Source: a virus. From it: 61,273 nucleotides of DNA. A program made the translations under genes and the position numbers. Below, in pieces: positions 34,552 through 42,304 of this stretch. The stretch is from IMG/VR virus record IMGVR_UViG_3300033145_000471, positions 1 to 61,273 of that record. One strand, given 5' to 3'. Position 1 is the stretch's first letter. The number at the start of each line of letters is the position of its first letter. Below the pieces are notes generated by a model that was not told the origin of the DNA, made no database searches, and was given only the letters and a program-made list of their open reading frames with translations.

Positions 34552-34664
34552 AAGGCGGGTTTTCCTTCCCGGTGGCGGTCGTGCCGCTCTTCCCTCCGCA
34601 ACATGCTGGCATGGAGGACCAACACCAACACGCAACAGACCGGAGAGATCACACCCGCCTTTTC
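34549..34664 (+). ncRNA. Tandem structured RNA unit 1
   Basis: Closed by a perfect 12-bp stem, GAAAAGGCGGGT with ACCCGCCTTTTC. Inside: hairpin GCGG-tcgtg-CCGC, then hairpin CCTCC...GGAGG with a GCAACATGCTGGCAT loop, then a single-stranded AC-rich piece (ACCAACACCAACACG). T residues after the right arm give it terminator character. Confidence 0.8.
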
Positions 34665-34680
34665 AATAACGACGAAGAAA

Positions 34681-34789
34681 GGGGCGGGTTTTTCCTGCCG
34701 ATGGCGCTCGAAGCGCTCGTTCGCCCTCGTGTGCAAGCACGGGCGACCAATGCCGACACACTACTGATCGACAGGGTCACACCCGCCCC
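34681..34789 (+). ncRNA. Tandem structured RNA unit 2
   Basis: Closed by GGGGCGGGT with ACCCGCCCC (9 bp). Inside: GCGCTCGAAGCGC hairpin, a TCGCCC...GGGCGA hairpin with a CGTG/CACG inner stem, and the AC-rich ACCAATGCCGACACAC piece aligned to the same part of units 1 and 3. Confidence 0.8.
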
Positions 34790-34802
34790 GCTCAACGCGG
34801 TT

Positions 34803-34924
34803 TTATAAGAGGCGGTGATCACCGTCAACGGCGCTCGAAGCGCTCTAGCCCCCGCAATGTGCCAGTATGGGGGGGCCACTACCGACACGCTGCAGGTCGG
34901 CGGCGAAACAACCGCCTCTTATAA
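34803..34924 (+). ncRNA. Tandem structured RNA unit 3
   Basis: Closed by a perfect 14-bp stem, TTATAAGAGGCGGT with ACCGCCTCTTATAA. Inside: the same GCGCTCGAAGCGC hairpin as unit 2, a GCCCCC...GGGGGC hairpin with a GCAATGTGCCAGTAT loop related to unit 1, and the ACTACCGACACG piece. The early regulator gene starts 54 bases later. Confidence 0.8.
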
Positions 34925-34978
34925 TCAATATAACCGCACAACACACATCAGTCAATATAATTGACAAAGGTTGTAAAA

Positions 34979-35209
34979 ATGGAAACACATACCAACAGAG
35001 TACTCAAGGGCAGAATCGTTACCATGTTTGGCTCTCAGGATGCGTTCGCCCTTGCTGTCGGCGTCAACAATTCTTTCGTCTCTCGCGTGGTCAACGGGTA
35101 TCGAACGCTGACGGACGAGAAGAAGAAGGAATGGGCTGCGAAGCTCGACTGTGAAGTGGGGGAGATATTCCCTGATTCTCTGGTGGCGGACGTGTCACAG
35201 GCACGGTAG
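34979..35209 (+). CDS. Early HTH regulator (Cro-like)
   Basis: 76 aa from ATG 34979 behind AAAGG (TTG 34961 is an alternative). IVTMFGSQDAFALAVGVNNSFVSRVVNG is an XRE-type helix-turn-helix. First gene of the rightward early operon, so likely the Cro counterpart of the repressor at 33985-34437. Confidence 0.75.
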   Translation: METHTNRVLKGRIVTMFGSQDAFALAVGVNNSFVSRVVNGYRTLTDEKKKEWAAKLDCEVGEIFPDSLVADVSQAR

Positions 35210-35234
35210 TACCCCCTTTTCATTTACATAGATC

Positions 35235-35298
35235 GTGCGGGGGCCGGGTTTTCTCTTTCGCGGAACCACCCGAATCTCCTTTCCCCGGCCTCCTGCAC
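35235..35298 (+). other. Long imperfect hairpin before the 35318 gene
   Basis: GTGCGGGGGCCGGG (35235-35248) can pair with CCCCGGCCTCCTGCAC (35283-35298) with small bulges. It is the leader of the next regulator gene; attenuator or processing site are possible. Confidence 0.5.
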
Positions 35299-35317
35299 AA
35301 TTAATCTGGGTGATGTG

Positions 35318-35581
35318 ATGAAAATACGGCGGCAGTATTACTCGACAAGTGAAGTCGCAACGATTCTTGGTTGTTCTGCGCAGACCGTCCGCATCTGGTG
35401 TCAGGACGGCACTATCCCCGACGCGATCAAGCCGGGTAAACGCTGGCGCATCCCGGTCACTTCCGAAATATTCGATTCCTCTCCGAAGCATCATGATATC
35501 CCCGATAGTCCGTTCACCCCCGACATGACCGTCGCTGAGTTTAATGCGGCGTATGATCGGTTGAAAGGAGTGACCGCATGA
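35318..35581 (+). CDS. Excisionase/MerR-like HTH protein
   Basis: 87 aa. YYSTSEVATILGCSAQTVRIWCQDGTI is a winged HTH_17-type motif, followed by GKRWRIP. Family members act as excisionases or DNA-binding adaptors. ATG 35318 preferred over GTG 35315. The 3' end overlaps the next gene as ATGA. Confidence 0.7.
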   Translation: MKIRRQYYSTSEVATILGCSAQTVRIWCQDGTIPDAIKPGKRWRIPVTSEIFDSSPKHHDIPDSPFTPDMTVAEFNAAYDRLKGVTA

Positions 35582-35850
35582 CCATGCAAAAACAGCATCA
35601 TCACCGGCACAATCCGAACCACGGGCGCACGTACATCGTCAGATACGCGCCTGCCCTCGGTGTTATCTGTACGTTCACTATGACATACAACGGGCACAAG
35701 TTCAACACTCCTTATTCCCATGCATTCCATGAAGCCTCCTTGCGGTGTCGCAAAATCGGTATTGAGAAGCCCGTCGCGCTGCTGGCGTATCGGGCGGACA
35801 AGGCGTTTATCCCCATCGCACAAGTAAACATGCACAGATCGGCGAACTGA
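35578..35850 (+). CDS. Hypothetical early protein
   Basis: 90 aa, His rich at the start (QKQHHHRHNPNHG), then IVRYAPALGVICTF. No known family. Translationally coupled to the upstream HTH gene. Confidence 0.5.
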   Translation: MTMQKQHHHRHNPNHGRTYIVRYAPALGVICTFTMTYNGHKFNTPYSHAFHEASLRCRKIGIEKPVALLAYRADKAFIPIAQVNMHRSAN

Positions 35851-35881
35851 CACAATCTAATAAAACAAGGGGGTTTGCACA

Positions 35882-36346
35882 GTGTCGCACTCGACGTGGG
35901 AAGACAGTGATTGCCGGGTGATGCTCTACGGCCTGTTTCATCTGGCTGAGGACGGCCCAACGGTCAGGGACACCGCCCGCGCACTTGGAATGTCCGAAAG
36001 CCTGCTTTACAAAATCCTCACCGGCGAGAGACCGCCTGCCCCTGAACTGTTCCCCGCGCTTTTCAACATTACCGGCAAACTCGACATCATCAACTGGTTC
36101 GTAGCGCGGTGCAAAGGTCTCGCGCTGATAGACACCGCCGCTGCCGAGACGAACGGCGATATACGCGATGAAATCGAGGCGCTTGTCGTCGAAGTCGGCA
36201 GGGTAGCCGAACGCCGCAAGGCCGCATATGCAGATGGGCGCATCACCGGCTTGGAGCGCAAGGGTATGCTCGACGCCGCACAAGAGCTGTTCACGACGGC
36301 GAAGCAGCTCATTGAGGAAATCAAGGAGATCGGCTGTGAAGACTGA
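35882..36346 (+). CDS. CII/CP76-like phage regulatory protein
   Basis: 154 aa, GTG start behind AAGGGGG. The first 70 residues hold a helix-turn-helix (TVRDTARALGMSESLLYKIL) with the layout of phage CII-type (CP76-like) regulators, followed by a long helical C-terminus (IRDEIEALVVEVGRVAERR). Probably controls early gene or lysogeny choice; subtype uncertain. Confidence 0.55.
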   Translation: MSHSTWEDSDCRVMLYGLFHLAEDGPTVRDTARALGMSESLLYKILTGERPPAPELFPALFNITGKLDIINWFVARCKGLALIDTAAAETNGDIRDEIEALVVEVGRVAERRKAAYADGRITGLERKGMLDAAQELFTTAKQLIEEIKEIGCED

Positions 36347-36674
36347 CTGGAAAGCAGATGCGGACAGGGGCGTTGTAACCGGCGTTGACAATGGCGGCTG
36401 CCGTGTCCGCGTGGCGATGGTGTGGGGTAACAGCGAAGACGAGCTCATAGACCATATCGCCCTCATCGCCGACGCACCAAAAACAGCAGCAGAGCGGGAT
36501 CGGTTACGGGAAGTTAACGCGAAACTGGTGGCGGCCCTGGAAGAAGCCAAATCTGTCCTTGAACACTGCAGCAAACGACTGAACAAAAACGACAGGGAGA
36601 GCGCAACGGTGACGCTGATTATACAGAAACATACTATCATCTGTGCCGCCCTCGAAGCCGCGAAGGGGGAGTGA
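36336..36674 (+). CDS. Ead/Ea22-like hypothetical protein
   Basis: 112 aa from GTG 36336, supported by AAGGAG. TGVDNGGCRVRVAMVWG start, then a coiled-coil stretch (RDRLREVNAKLVAALEEAK). It resembles lambda Ea22/Ead-type accessory proteins, function unknown. Overlaps the previous gene by 11 bases. Confidence 0.55.
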   Translation: MKTDWKADADRGVVTGVDNGGCRVRVAMVWGNSEDELIDHIALIADAPKTAAERDRLREVNAKLVAALEEAKSVLEHCSKRLNKNDRESATVTLIIQKHTIICAALEAAKGE

Positions 36675-36675
36675 T

Positions 36676-37143
36676 ATGGCCGGGTTCTACAGCCCCGAGA
36701 TATGTAAATCATGCGGCGGCTCATGTTGCAAAGCAATGCCGGGTATTGTCTACCCAAGTGATCTCGAAACATGTGATGTCGAAACAATCGCCGCCATGCT
36801 CTTAACGGGCCAATATGCCCTTGATTGTTGGGAAGGCGACCCGCGATCCGGTAAAGATGAGCTTTATCAATGCCATTATCTGCGCCCAGCTACGATATGC
36901 GGTGATGGCATATATGATTATTCATGGGGCGGTGCCTGCGTATTCTTGGGCGATGGCGGCTGTAGGTTATCACCCGAACAACGTCCGCGCGGATGCCGTA
37001 TGCTTGAGCCGGTACAAGGTGATTCTCAGTGCAATCTTCATGGTCATACCAAACAACATGGTGCGCTCGCATGGTTGCCGTATCAGGATATACTCGAAAG
37101 AGCCGCAGAACTTGCACGTGTGAAAGGAGACAACACCGAATGA
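36676..37143 (+). CDS. YkgJ-like cysteine cluster protein
   Basis: 155 aa from ATG 36676. CKSCGGSCCK near the start and GGCRLSPEQRPRGCRML later give the CxxCxGxCC...C pattern of YkgJ/UPF0153-type metal-binding proteins. The function of the family is not established. ATGA overlap with the next gene. Confidence 0.65.
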   Translation: MAGFYSPEICKSCGGSCCKAMPGIVYPSDLETCDVETIAAMLLTGQYALDCWEGDPRSGKDELYQCHYLRPATICGDGIYDYSWGGACVFLGDGGCRLSPEQRPRGCRMLEPVQGDSQCNLHGHTKQHGALAWLPYQDILERAAELARVKGDNTE

Positions 37144-37337
37144 CAGCCGATAATCAGTTCGTGCGCGACAGAGTTACCGTACACACAGACGCCATCATGA
37201 AACTGCTCGACAACACGCTGGAAGAGCTTGAAGAAGAAAAAATGGAGTGCGCTTGCCTGCGCGGTGAGATCAACAAGCTCTTGCGGGAGGCCGCACGGTT
37301 ACGCCGTGCACTTAACCGAGAGGCGGTAGAGGCATGA
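37140..37337 (+). CDS. Small coiled-coil protein
   Basis: 65 aa, mostly one helix (LLDNTLEELEEEKMECACLRGEINKLL). Overlaps both neighbours by 4 bases. Unknown. Confidence 0.55.
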   Translation: MTADNQFVRDRVTVHTDAIMKLLDNTLEELEEEKMECACLRGEINKLLREAARLRRALNREAVEA

Positions 37338-37513
37338 AAAGGCTTATTGAACCAATCAGGATGTGGTTCGCCCGGCGTATGCTCCAACGCGGCACGAGGG
37401 TTATTGAAAGCCTTGACGACACAATGGTCGCTGCCGGGTACAATCGCACACAGCGACGGCAGTTCTGGCGGGATTTCATCAAGAAGCAGACGACGCGGAG
37501 GCCCCCAACATGA
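37334..37513 (+). CDS. Small basic protein
   Basis: 59 aa, Arg rich (MKRLIEPIRMWFARRMLQRG...). Overlaps neighbours by 4 bases on each side. No family recognised; its basic nature suggests nucleic acid contact. Confidence 0.5.
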   Translation: MKRLIEPIRMWFARRMLQRGTRVIESLDDTMVAAGYNRTQRRQFWRDFIKKQTTRRPPT

Positions 37514-37917
37514 CAGACACCAAATCAAAGCCGACCATCAAACAGCCGAATCACATTATCATCGGGCACTTTCTCTGGAGTGACCTCGTCTGCCCCTGCT
37601 GTGACATGCTGAAAATCGTGCCGGCGCTGTACCGTCACATGGTCTTGCTCGAACAGCTACAGGCCGACGTTGGCTTTCCGCTGCGCATCATGTTGGGCCA
37701 CTGCTGTGCGCGCTACAACAAGCGGATTGGCGGCCCGGCGAAGTCCTGGCATCTGCTCTTTGCAACCGACGTATGCCCGGACGCAAACATCATCACCGCA
37801 GAGATGATGAGGGAAATTTACATGGCCGCGCTGGAATCAGAGTTCGGCGGCATCGGGCGGTATGACAATCATATCCACCTTGACCTCAGGCCTGAACGGT
37901 TGATCTGGAGAGGGTAA
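37510..37917 (+). CDS. M15-type peptidase-like protein
   Basis: 135 aa. FLWSDLVCPCC near the start, then NKRIGGPAKSWHLLFATDV and NHIHLDL match the M15 D-Ala-D-Ala carboxypeptidase fold, with SxHxxxxAxD and HxHxD as likely zinc ligands. The usual SGYR loop reads LGHCCARYN, so activity is uncertain. It is an early gene, not part of the lysis cassette, so it may act on cell-wall precursors or be repurposed. Confidence 0.65.
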   Translation: MTDTKSKPTIKQPNHIIIGHFLWSDLVCPCCDMLKIVPALYRHMVLLEQLQADVGFPLRIMLGHCCARYNKRIGGPAKSWHLLFATDVCPDANIITAEMMREIYMAALESEFGGIGRYDNHIHLDLRPERLIWRG

Positions 37918-37931
37918 AAAGGAGAACCACA

Positions 37932-38714
37932 GTGGAGCCGACAAGAGAGCAGATAATCGAAGCAGCAGAGAAGTATATCAAATACATCAAGGGCTTGCCG
38001 GACGAGAAGGAGCCGGAAGTGTTTGAGGCGGAGCTTGTCGGGTGGCCAGATGGAGCGTATACAAAATACGGCAAGTACAAGTTTATTAAAGGGAGAATTG
38101 AGATTGATCCGGATTGTACGCTCAATCGCCCATACGTTGACTTCGCCACCGATTTTGACCGCGACCGCTTCGAGCAGGTGAAGCTGGCGATGAGCAGGAA
38201 GGGGCAACGGTTTGAGGGACGCAGATCATCAATACACAGTAACTCAGCACCAGAAGATGCTGTTTTTGAATACACCGGAGAGTTTAGGCCATGCCCAACT
38301 GTCGAATGGCATAAGTATTGTGGTGAAGCCTATTGTTGCTGCTGTTCTTCTCCCGTCCATATCCTCCGCCTTGTCGAACCGAAGCTGGAGCTAAAGAAGG
38401 ACTGGCTGTATTGGGATAAAAAGCTCGACAGGCCGTTTCGCTATATCGGCGAGGAAGGCCCGAAGCTCTATGCAGAAAAGCATCCTGACGAACGCCTCCG
38501 CCCTGCCACACTGGACGATCTTGCCGTGGAACTGGAGGGGTGTGGTGATGTGTGGGCATGGGTAGACTCGGGTGGCGATATACGGTTGGGCGCACGGGGA
38601 AATTGTTGGTACACTGTAAATCGCATCGAGAATGATGTTGCCAAAGCGGTCGCCTCTGCTCTCAACATTCCGCTCATCTGCAAAGAGCAGGCGGATGCAC
38701 TTGGGTTGAACTGA
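37932..38714 (+). CDS. Hypothetical early protein
   Basis: 260 aa, GTG start behind AAAAGGAGAACC. A YCCCCSS cysteine cluster lies near residue 130, and the C-terminal 60 residues (VWAWVDSGGDIRLGARGNCWY) look like a separate small beta domain. No family recognised. Confidence 0.5.
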   Translation: MEPTREQIIEAAEKYIKYIKGLPDEKEPEVFEAELVGWPDGAYTKYGKYKFIKGRIEIDPDCTLNRPYVDFATDFDRDRFEQVKLAMSRKGQRFEGRRSSIHSNSAPEDAVFEYTGEFRPCPTVEWHKYCGEAYCCCCSSPVHILRLVEPKLELKKDWLYWDKKLDRPFRYIGEEGPKLYAEKHPDERLRPATLDDLAVELEGCGDVWAWVDSGGDIRLGARGNCWYTVNRIENDVAKAVASALNIPLICKEQADALGLN

Positions 38715-38720
38715 TAAATG

Positions 38721-38879
38721 GCGCGGGATGGCGCAATGGTAGACGCACGCCAGATAGGCGATTAGATAGGCGACGACATGCCATAGCCATCTATAGGGAA
38801 GAAACAGGCTGGCATTCCACAACTGCTGATGGGCTAAAAAGGTCGAAAATGCAGGGTTCGAATCCCTGTCCCGCGCCGA
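38721..38879 (+). tRNA. tRNA-Leu-like RNA with expanded anticodon and variable arms
   Basis: Acceptor CGCGGGA (38722-38728) pairs with TCCCGCG (38869-38875). The D arm (TGGCGCAATGGTAGACGC) is tRNA-Leu-like and the T arm is perfect (CAGGG-TTCGAAT-CCCTG). The anticodon stem GCCAG/CTGGC closes a 55-nt loop (38754-38808) instead of 7, and the variable region is about 38 nt. No CCA is encoded. It may be a tRNA with an insertion, or a tRNA mimic. Confidence 0.5.
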
Positions 38880-38895
38880 ATGAAAGGAGTGAACC

Positions 38896-39081
38896 ATGAA
38901 CAAGCGAGCAAGAGCGCTAAAGCGCAAGGGGTTCAGAAGATACACGGGGGGCGGAGCTCCTGCAGAGACAATCTCAATCGGCACCGACACTGACCCTTCC
39001 ATACACATGCTTGTTTCATACCGTATCCATGCAGCAAAAGAGAAGTACCACATGGTAAAGGTGGGAAGGCGAATAAATTGA
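38896..39081 (+). CDS. Small basic protein
   Basis: 61 aa behind GAAAGGAGTG. Lys/Arg-rich start (KRARALKRKGFRRY). Located just after the tRNA-like RNA. Unknown. Confidence 0.5.
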   Translation: MNKRARALKRKGFRRYTGGGAPAETISIGTDTDPSIHMLVSYRIHAAKEKYHMVKVGRRIN

Positions 39082-39196
39082 TTAGTATGGCGCGGGCATC
39101 GTGAGGCAGCGTAAGTTCTGCGGCGCGAATGTGCGTAGGCAGACACAGCGCCCGGCGCTGAAACCGACAACACCGCGAGCCGACAGGGGGGACAAT

Positions 39197-39481
39197 ATGA
39201 GACTATTCATCGAAGCGGATGACGGAACGCTGACACCGACCGACAGGACAATCGAATCCGTCGAAGCACTCGACCGCGACATGGACGCGCACCCGGAGAA
39301 TTATGGTAACAAAAGATGGCGGCCAGTCACCAGCAAGATCAAGACCCGCCAAATCATTCAGACCACCATGTTCAAGCGCAAAATCCTCACGGATGTAAAA
39401 TACAAAAACGCTGATACCACAACTGTAGTGGACACTGACAAATCCAGCGCGGTAAAACCCGACAGCAAGTCCGGGAAATAG
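39197..39481 (+). CDS. Hypothetical protein
   Basis: 94 aa from ATG 39197 behind AGGGGGG. Acidic N-terminal half (FIEADDGTLTPTDRTIESVEALDRDMD), basic C-terminal half. A longer reading from 39101 lacks a ribosome site. No family recognised. Confidence 0.5.
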   Translation: MRLFIEADDGTLTPTDRTIESVEALDRDMDAHPENYGNKRWRPVTSKIKTRQIIQTTMFKRKILTDVKYKNADTTTVVDTDKSSAVKPDSKSGK

Positions 39482-39507
39482 CGCGACGGCTGAGAAGGTA
39501 AAACAGG

Positions 39508-40341
39508 GTGATAACTGAACTCACGCAGTCAAGCATCGGCATGTTTTTCAGGTGCGCGGCGCAATTCGAGAAACGTTACGTCAATGGGATAATCATACCG
39601 CCCGGTGTAGCGGCAAGAACCGGCAGCGGTGTACACGCGGGCGCGGAACACAACTACCGATCCGTTGTCGATAATGGCGAACCTGCGCCGCTTGACGAAG
39701 TCCAGGACGTGACACATGACAGATTCGTCAAACTCGTTGTCGATGAAGGTTGCTGGTTCAGTGGTGACGAGGTGTCAGAGAAAAAGCGCATACTCGGCGA
39801 AGGTCTCGACAGCGCAATCGCTATGTCAACTTTCTATCATCAGCAATTCGCCCCGCTGGACAGGGAAATCGCACTGGTGGAAGAACGGCTGTACGCCGAT
39901 CTTGGCTTCGGTATCCCGGTGAGCGGCAAGCCGGACTTGATTGCGGACGGTGTGCTGCGCGACATCAAGACGAGCGGCAAGCGATGGGCTGCCGGGCGTG
40001 AAGATGAAGAGATACAGCCGACGCTCTACAGGATGCTTCTCCGCGATAATGGTTTCGGCAACCTGCCCGCCGAGTACCGGATAATCACCAAATCGAAGAA
40101 AGCCCCGAAAGACAATGCGGCGATATGGGACGAGAAAACGGGCGTGTGCGGAGAGATACGCCGGGCGGAACGGACACCGGAGCATGAAAAGGCATTGAAA
40201 GCGCGGGTCAAAACGATGGTGGACATGCTCAGTGCCGGTACGTTCCCGCCGTCATCACCCGGAACGTGGTGGTGCTCGCCGAAGTGGTGCGGGTATCACA
40301 GTATTTGCCCGTATGTCAAAGGCAAGATAATAGATGTGTAA
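39508..40341 (+). CDS. PD-(D/E)XK exonuclease (Cas4/RecB-like)
   Basis: 277 aa, GTG start. SSIGMFFRCAAQFEKRYV at the N-terminus, then GSGVHAGAEHNY, SGKPDLIADGVLRDIKTS (catalytic Asp and DIKT) and a QPTLYRML motif II-III region. C-terminal cysteines (WCSPKWCGYHSICPY) could bind iron-sulphur or zinc as in Cas4-like nucleases. It probably resects DNA ends for recombination with the 40827 protein. Confidence 0.85.
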   Translation: MITELTQSSIGMFFRCAAQFEKRYVNGIIIPPGVAARTGSGVHAGAEHNYRSVVDNGEPAPLDEVQDVTHDRFVKLVVDEGCWFSGDEVSEKKRILGEGLDSAIAMSTFYHQQFAPLDREIALVEERLYADLGFGIPVSGKPDLIADGVLRDIKTSGKRWAAGREDEEIQPTLYRMLLRDNGFGNLPAEYRIITKSKKAPKDNAAIWDEKTGVCGEIRRAERTPEHEKALKARVKTMVDMLSAGTFPPSSPGTWWCSPKWCGYHSICPYVKGKIIDV

Positions 40342-40355
40342 AAAAGGAAAGCGAA

Positions 40356-40820
40356 ATGAGCAATTATACGGTTGAATTCGACGAAACCCACGGCAGGTAT
40401 CGCATAGTAGGGGCAGTAATGCCACTAGGCCATCGCTGCGGATACATCGGCGTTGACGAGAAACACCCGCTTTTCGGGAAGGACTATGGCGTTGAACTCC
40501 CGGCCGATAAGTTCGGGCACCTGTTGGACAGAAACGTCGAGGATGAGCGCGCTCCGTGGGCTGAAATGCTTGTTGCATCGGGCGCCGAAGGTCATTACAG
40601 GCTTTCTATCCTTATTGATGTTCATGGGGGGCTTACGTTTTCAAGCGGCAAAAAACAATCAACATATCCGGTCAAAAAGAGAAACAAAAGGTGGTGGTTC
40701 GGATTCGACTGCAATCATCTGCATGACAGTGAGAATCCAAAATCGCAAGAGTATGTCTACGCCGAATGCCAGAAGATGATTGAACAGTTCAAGATGTTTG
40801 AGAACGTGGATAAGGAGTGA
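40356..40820 (+). CDS. Hypothetical protein
   Basis: 154 aa from ATG 40356 behind AAAAAGGAAAG. VGAVMPLGHRCGYIGVDEKHPLFG and RWWFGFDCNHLHDSE are distinctive aromatic/His-rich segments. No family recognised. It lies between nuclease and recombination-like genes, so may act with them. Confidence 0.5.
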   Translation: MSNYTVEFDETHGRYRIVGAVMPLGHRCGYIGVDEKHPLFGKDYGVELPADKFGHLLDRNVEDERAPWAEMLVASGAEGHYRLSILIDVHGGLTFSSGKKQSTYPVKKRNKRWWFGFDCNHLHDSENPKSQEYVYAECQKMIEQFKMFENVDKE

Positions 40821-40826
40821 GAAATC

Positions 40827-41996
40827 ATGAATGATTTCGATGACGCAAAAGTGGTAACGCCTGAAGCGGTGCAAATGGACTATGGGGACGGCGTGGACGA
40901 CAGAAACCAAATAATAGAGGCTTCGGCGATCAATTCCATCACACGAGCGGAAATCGACGTACAGATCGCAACAGCCCACAAGTTCCGCCGTTCCGTCGCG
41001 GCATTCAAAGAACAGGCCCTTGCAATGGCAACGCTCGACGAAGAAACGGCGGCCTCGTGTTTCTATAAAATTCCCCGTGGCGGCAAAGTGATCGAAGGCC
41101 CCAGCGTTCGGCTTGCCGAGATCATCGGTTCATGCTGGGGGAACATGCGCTACGGCTCCAGAATCGTTGATGAAGAACGGGATTACGTGACCGCGCAGGG
41201 CGTGGCGCACGATCTCGAAAAGAACGTGTCCGTAACAATTGAAGTCAGGCGGCGGATTACAGATAAAAGGGGCAAAAGATATAATGCCGACATGATACAG
41301 GTGACGGCAAACGCCGCATGTTCTATCTCGCTCAGGAATGCAATTTTCAAAGTGATCCCGAAAGCATTCGCAAACAGTATTTACGACGCGGCGAAACTCG
41401 TTGCTATTGGCGACGCCACGACCCTTGTCGAGCGGCGAACGAAAGCGATTGATTATTTCACAAAAATGGGAGTGATGCCAGAACGTGTGTTCGCCGTGCT
41501 TGGCAAGGACGGTATCGAGGACGTGAATCTGGAAGACCTCGAACTGCTTACCGGCCTGAAAACGGCAATCAAGGACGGGGACACAACCGTCGATCAAGCA
41601 TTCCCGCCGCTCGAAGTGAAAAAGAATTACAAGGGCAGTGACAAGGCAGTGGAGCCGAAGGCCGCTCCCGTCAACACCGACACCGGCGAAGTCAAGGAGT
41701 CGGAGCCGAAGCCCGCCAAGAAAGCCAAGTCCAAGCCGGAGCCGAAAACGCCGGGACAGTTCATTGGGGCGATTCAGGATCGCGCCGTAGTCTACGGCTG
41801 GAGTGACGGGTTGCTCCTGAACATTGCGCGGCATATCACAAAACAGACGGACATTGAAGGTCTGGACGAGCTTGCCAGACCCGAACTGGAGATGTTGTAC
41901 GACACGCTGTCTGACGAGGATGCGACGCTCAAAGCAATCGAGGACTACGAGGCGTCGCTGGAAAAGGGCGATGACTTGTTCAAGGACAAGCAATGA
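40827..41996 (+). CDS. Putative recombination / ssDNA-associated protein
   Basis: 389 aa. The core (residues 40-260) has FYKIPRGGKVIEGPSVRLAEI, then AHDLEKNVSVTIEVRRRI and SLRNAIFKVIPKAF, a pattern seen in phage proteins encoded beside Cas4-like nucleases. A Lys/Pro-rich linker (PKPAKKAKSKPEPK) leads to a small helical C-domain. Architecture recalls annealing proteins such as Erf or RecT, but homology is not established by eye. Confidence 0.5.
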   Translation: MNDFDDAKVVTPEAVQMDYGDGVDDRNQIIEASAINSITRAEIDVQIATAHKFRRSVAAFKEQALAMATLDEETAASCFYKIPRGGKVIEGPSVRLAEIIGSCWGNMRYGSRIVDEERDYVTAQGVAHDLEKNVSVTIEVRRRITDKRGKRYNADMIQVTANAACSISLRNAIFKVIPKAFANSIYDAAKLVAIGDATTLVERRTKAIDYFTKMGVMPERVFAVLGKDGIEDVNLEDLELLTGLKTAIKDGDTTVDQAFPPLEVKKNYKGSDKAVEPKAAPVNTDTGEVKESEPKPAKKAKSKPEPKTPGQFIGAIQDRAVVYGWSDGLLLNIARHITKQTDIEGLDELARPELEMLYDTLSDEDATLKAIEDYEASLEKGDDLFKDKQ

Positions 41997-42076
41997 GCCA
42001 TGAATACGAAAATACGCGGCGCATACGGTATAGCGGCGGAGCAACGTTCGTGCCTGTCTGCGAGAAGTGCGGATAG
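41993..42076 (+). pseudogene. Truncated zinc-finger microprotein
   Basis: 27 aa (MSHEYENTRRIRY...), starting in the stop of the previous gene and ending right after VPVCEKCG. Longer phage relatives continue with a second half; here TAG follows the CxxC, so it looks cut short. A second small frame (GTG 42067 to 42198, 43 aa, DLITDILDDVSMDIEI) overlaps it. Confidence 0.35.
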
Positions 42077-42198
42077 TATCAAGAGACAGACAGGAAATAC
42101 AGGATTTGATCACGGACATACTCGACGATGTGTCAATGGATATTGAAATACCATCAAGCAGAGACGTCGAACGCCGCTTGGATTCACTATTCAGATAG
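42067..42198 (+). CDS. Possible small acidic protein
   Basis: 43 aa from GTG 42067 to TAG. Helical, acidic (QEIQDLITDILDDVSMD, then SRDVERRLDSLF). Ribosome site weak. Could be a real microprotein coupled to the preceding frame. Confidence 0.35.
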   Translation: MRIVSRDRQEIQDLITDILDDVSMDIEIPSSRDVERRLDSLFR

Positions 42199-42214
42199 CC
42201 GGAGACACCGGCAG

Positions 42215-42248
42215 GGGCGGGCAGAGTTCTCGATTTGCTCACCCGCCC
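42215..42248 (+). terminator. Hairpin before tRNA-Leu fragment
   Basis: GGGCGGG (42215-42221) pairs with CCCGCCC (42242-42248). No U tract, so it may be an RNA processing or stability element. Confidence 0.5.
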
Positions 42249-42260
42249 GATAGATTGCAG

Positions 42261-42285
42261 GCGCGGGTGGCGGAATGGGAGACGC
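42261..42285 (+). other. 5' fragment of a tRNA-Leu gene
   Basis: The 25 bases from 42261 to 42285 read as acceptor 5' strand and D arm of a tRNA-Leu (GCGCGGGTGGCGG...). The remainder of the tRNA is absent; the RNA ligase gene starts 20 bases later. It is probably a relic of a tRNA gene. Confidence 0.45.
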
Positions 42286-42304
42286 TATGAGGGGAGAAGG
42301 TTAC

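Noticed and set aside
34535-34978. Type III toxin-antitoxin with repeat RNA
   Set aside because: Units are about 115 nt rather than the usual short repeats, and the next gene is a helix-turn-helix regulator, not a ToxN-like nuclease.
34961-34989. TTGACA at 34961 as a promoter
   Set aside because: No -10 box at suitable spacing before the 34979 gene body; the boxA-bearing leader promoter explains expression.
39088-39112. Another tRNA-like 5' end (GGCGCGGGCATCG)
   Set aside because: Only a short GC-rich match; no D arm or T arm could be folded.
41130-42242. 370-codon open frame on the minus strand
   Set aside because: It is antisense to the 40827 recombination-like gene and has no ribosome site or recognisable motifs; the plus-strand gene is well supported.
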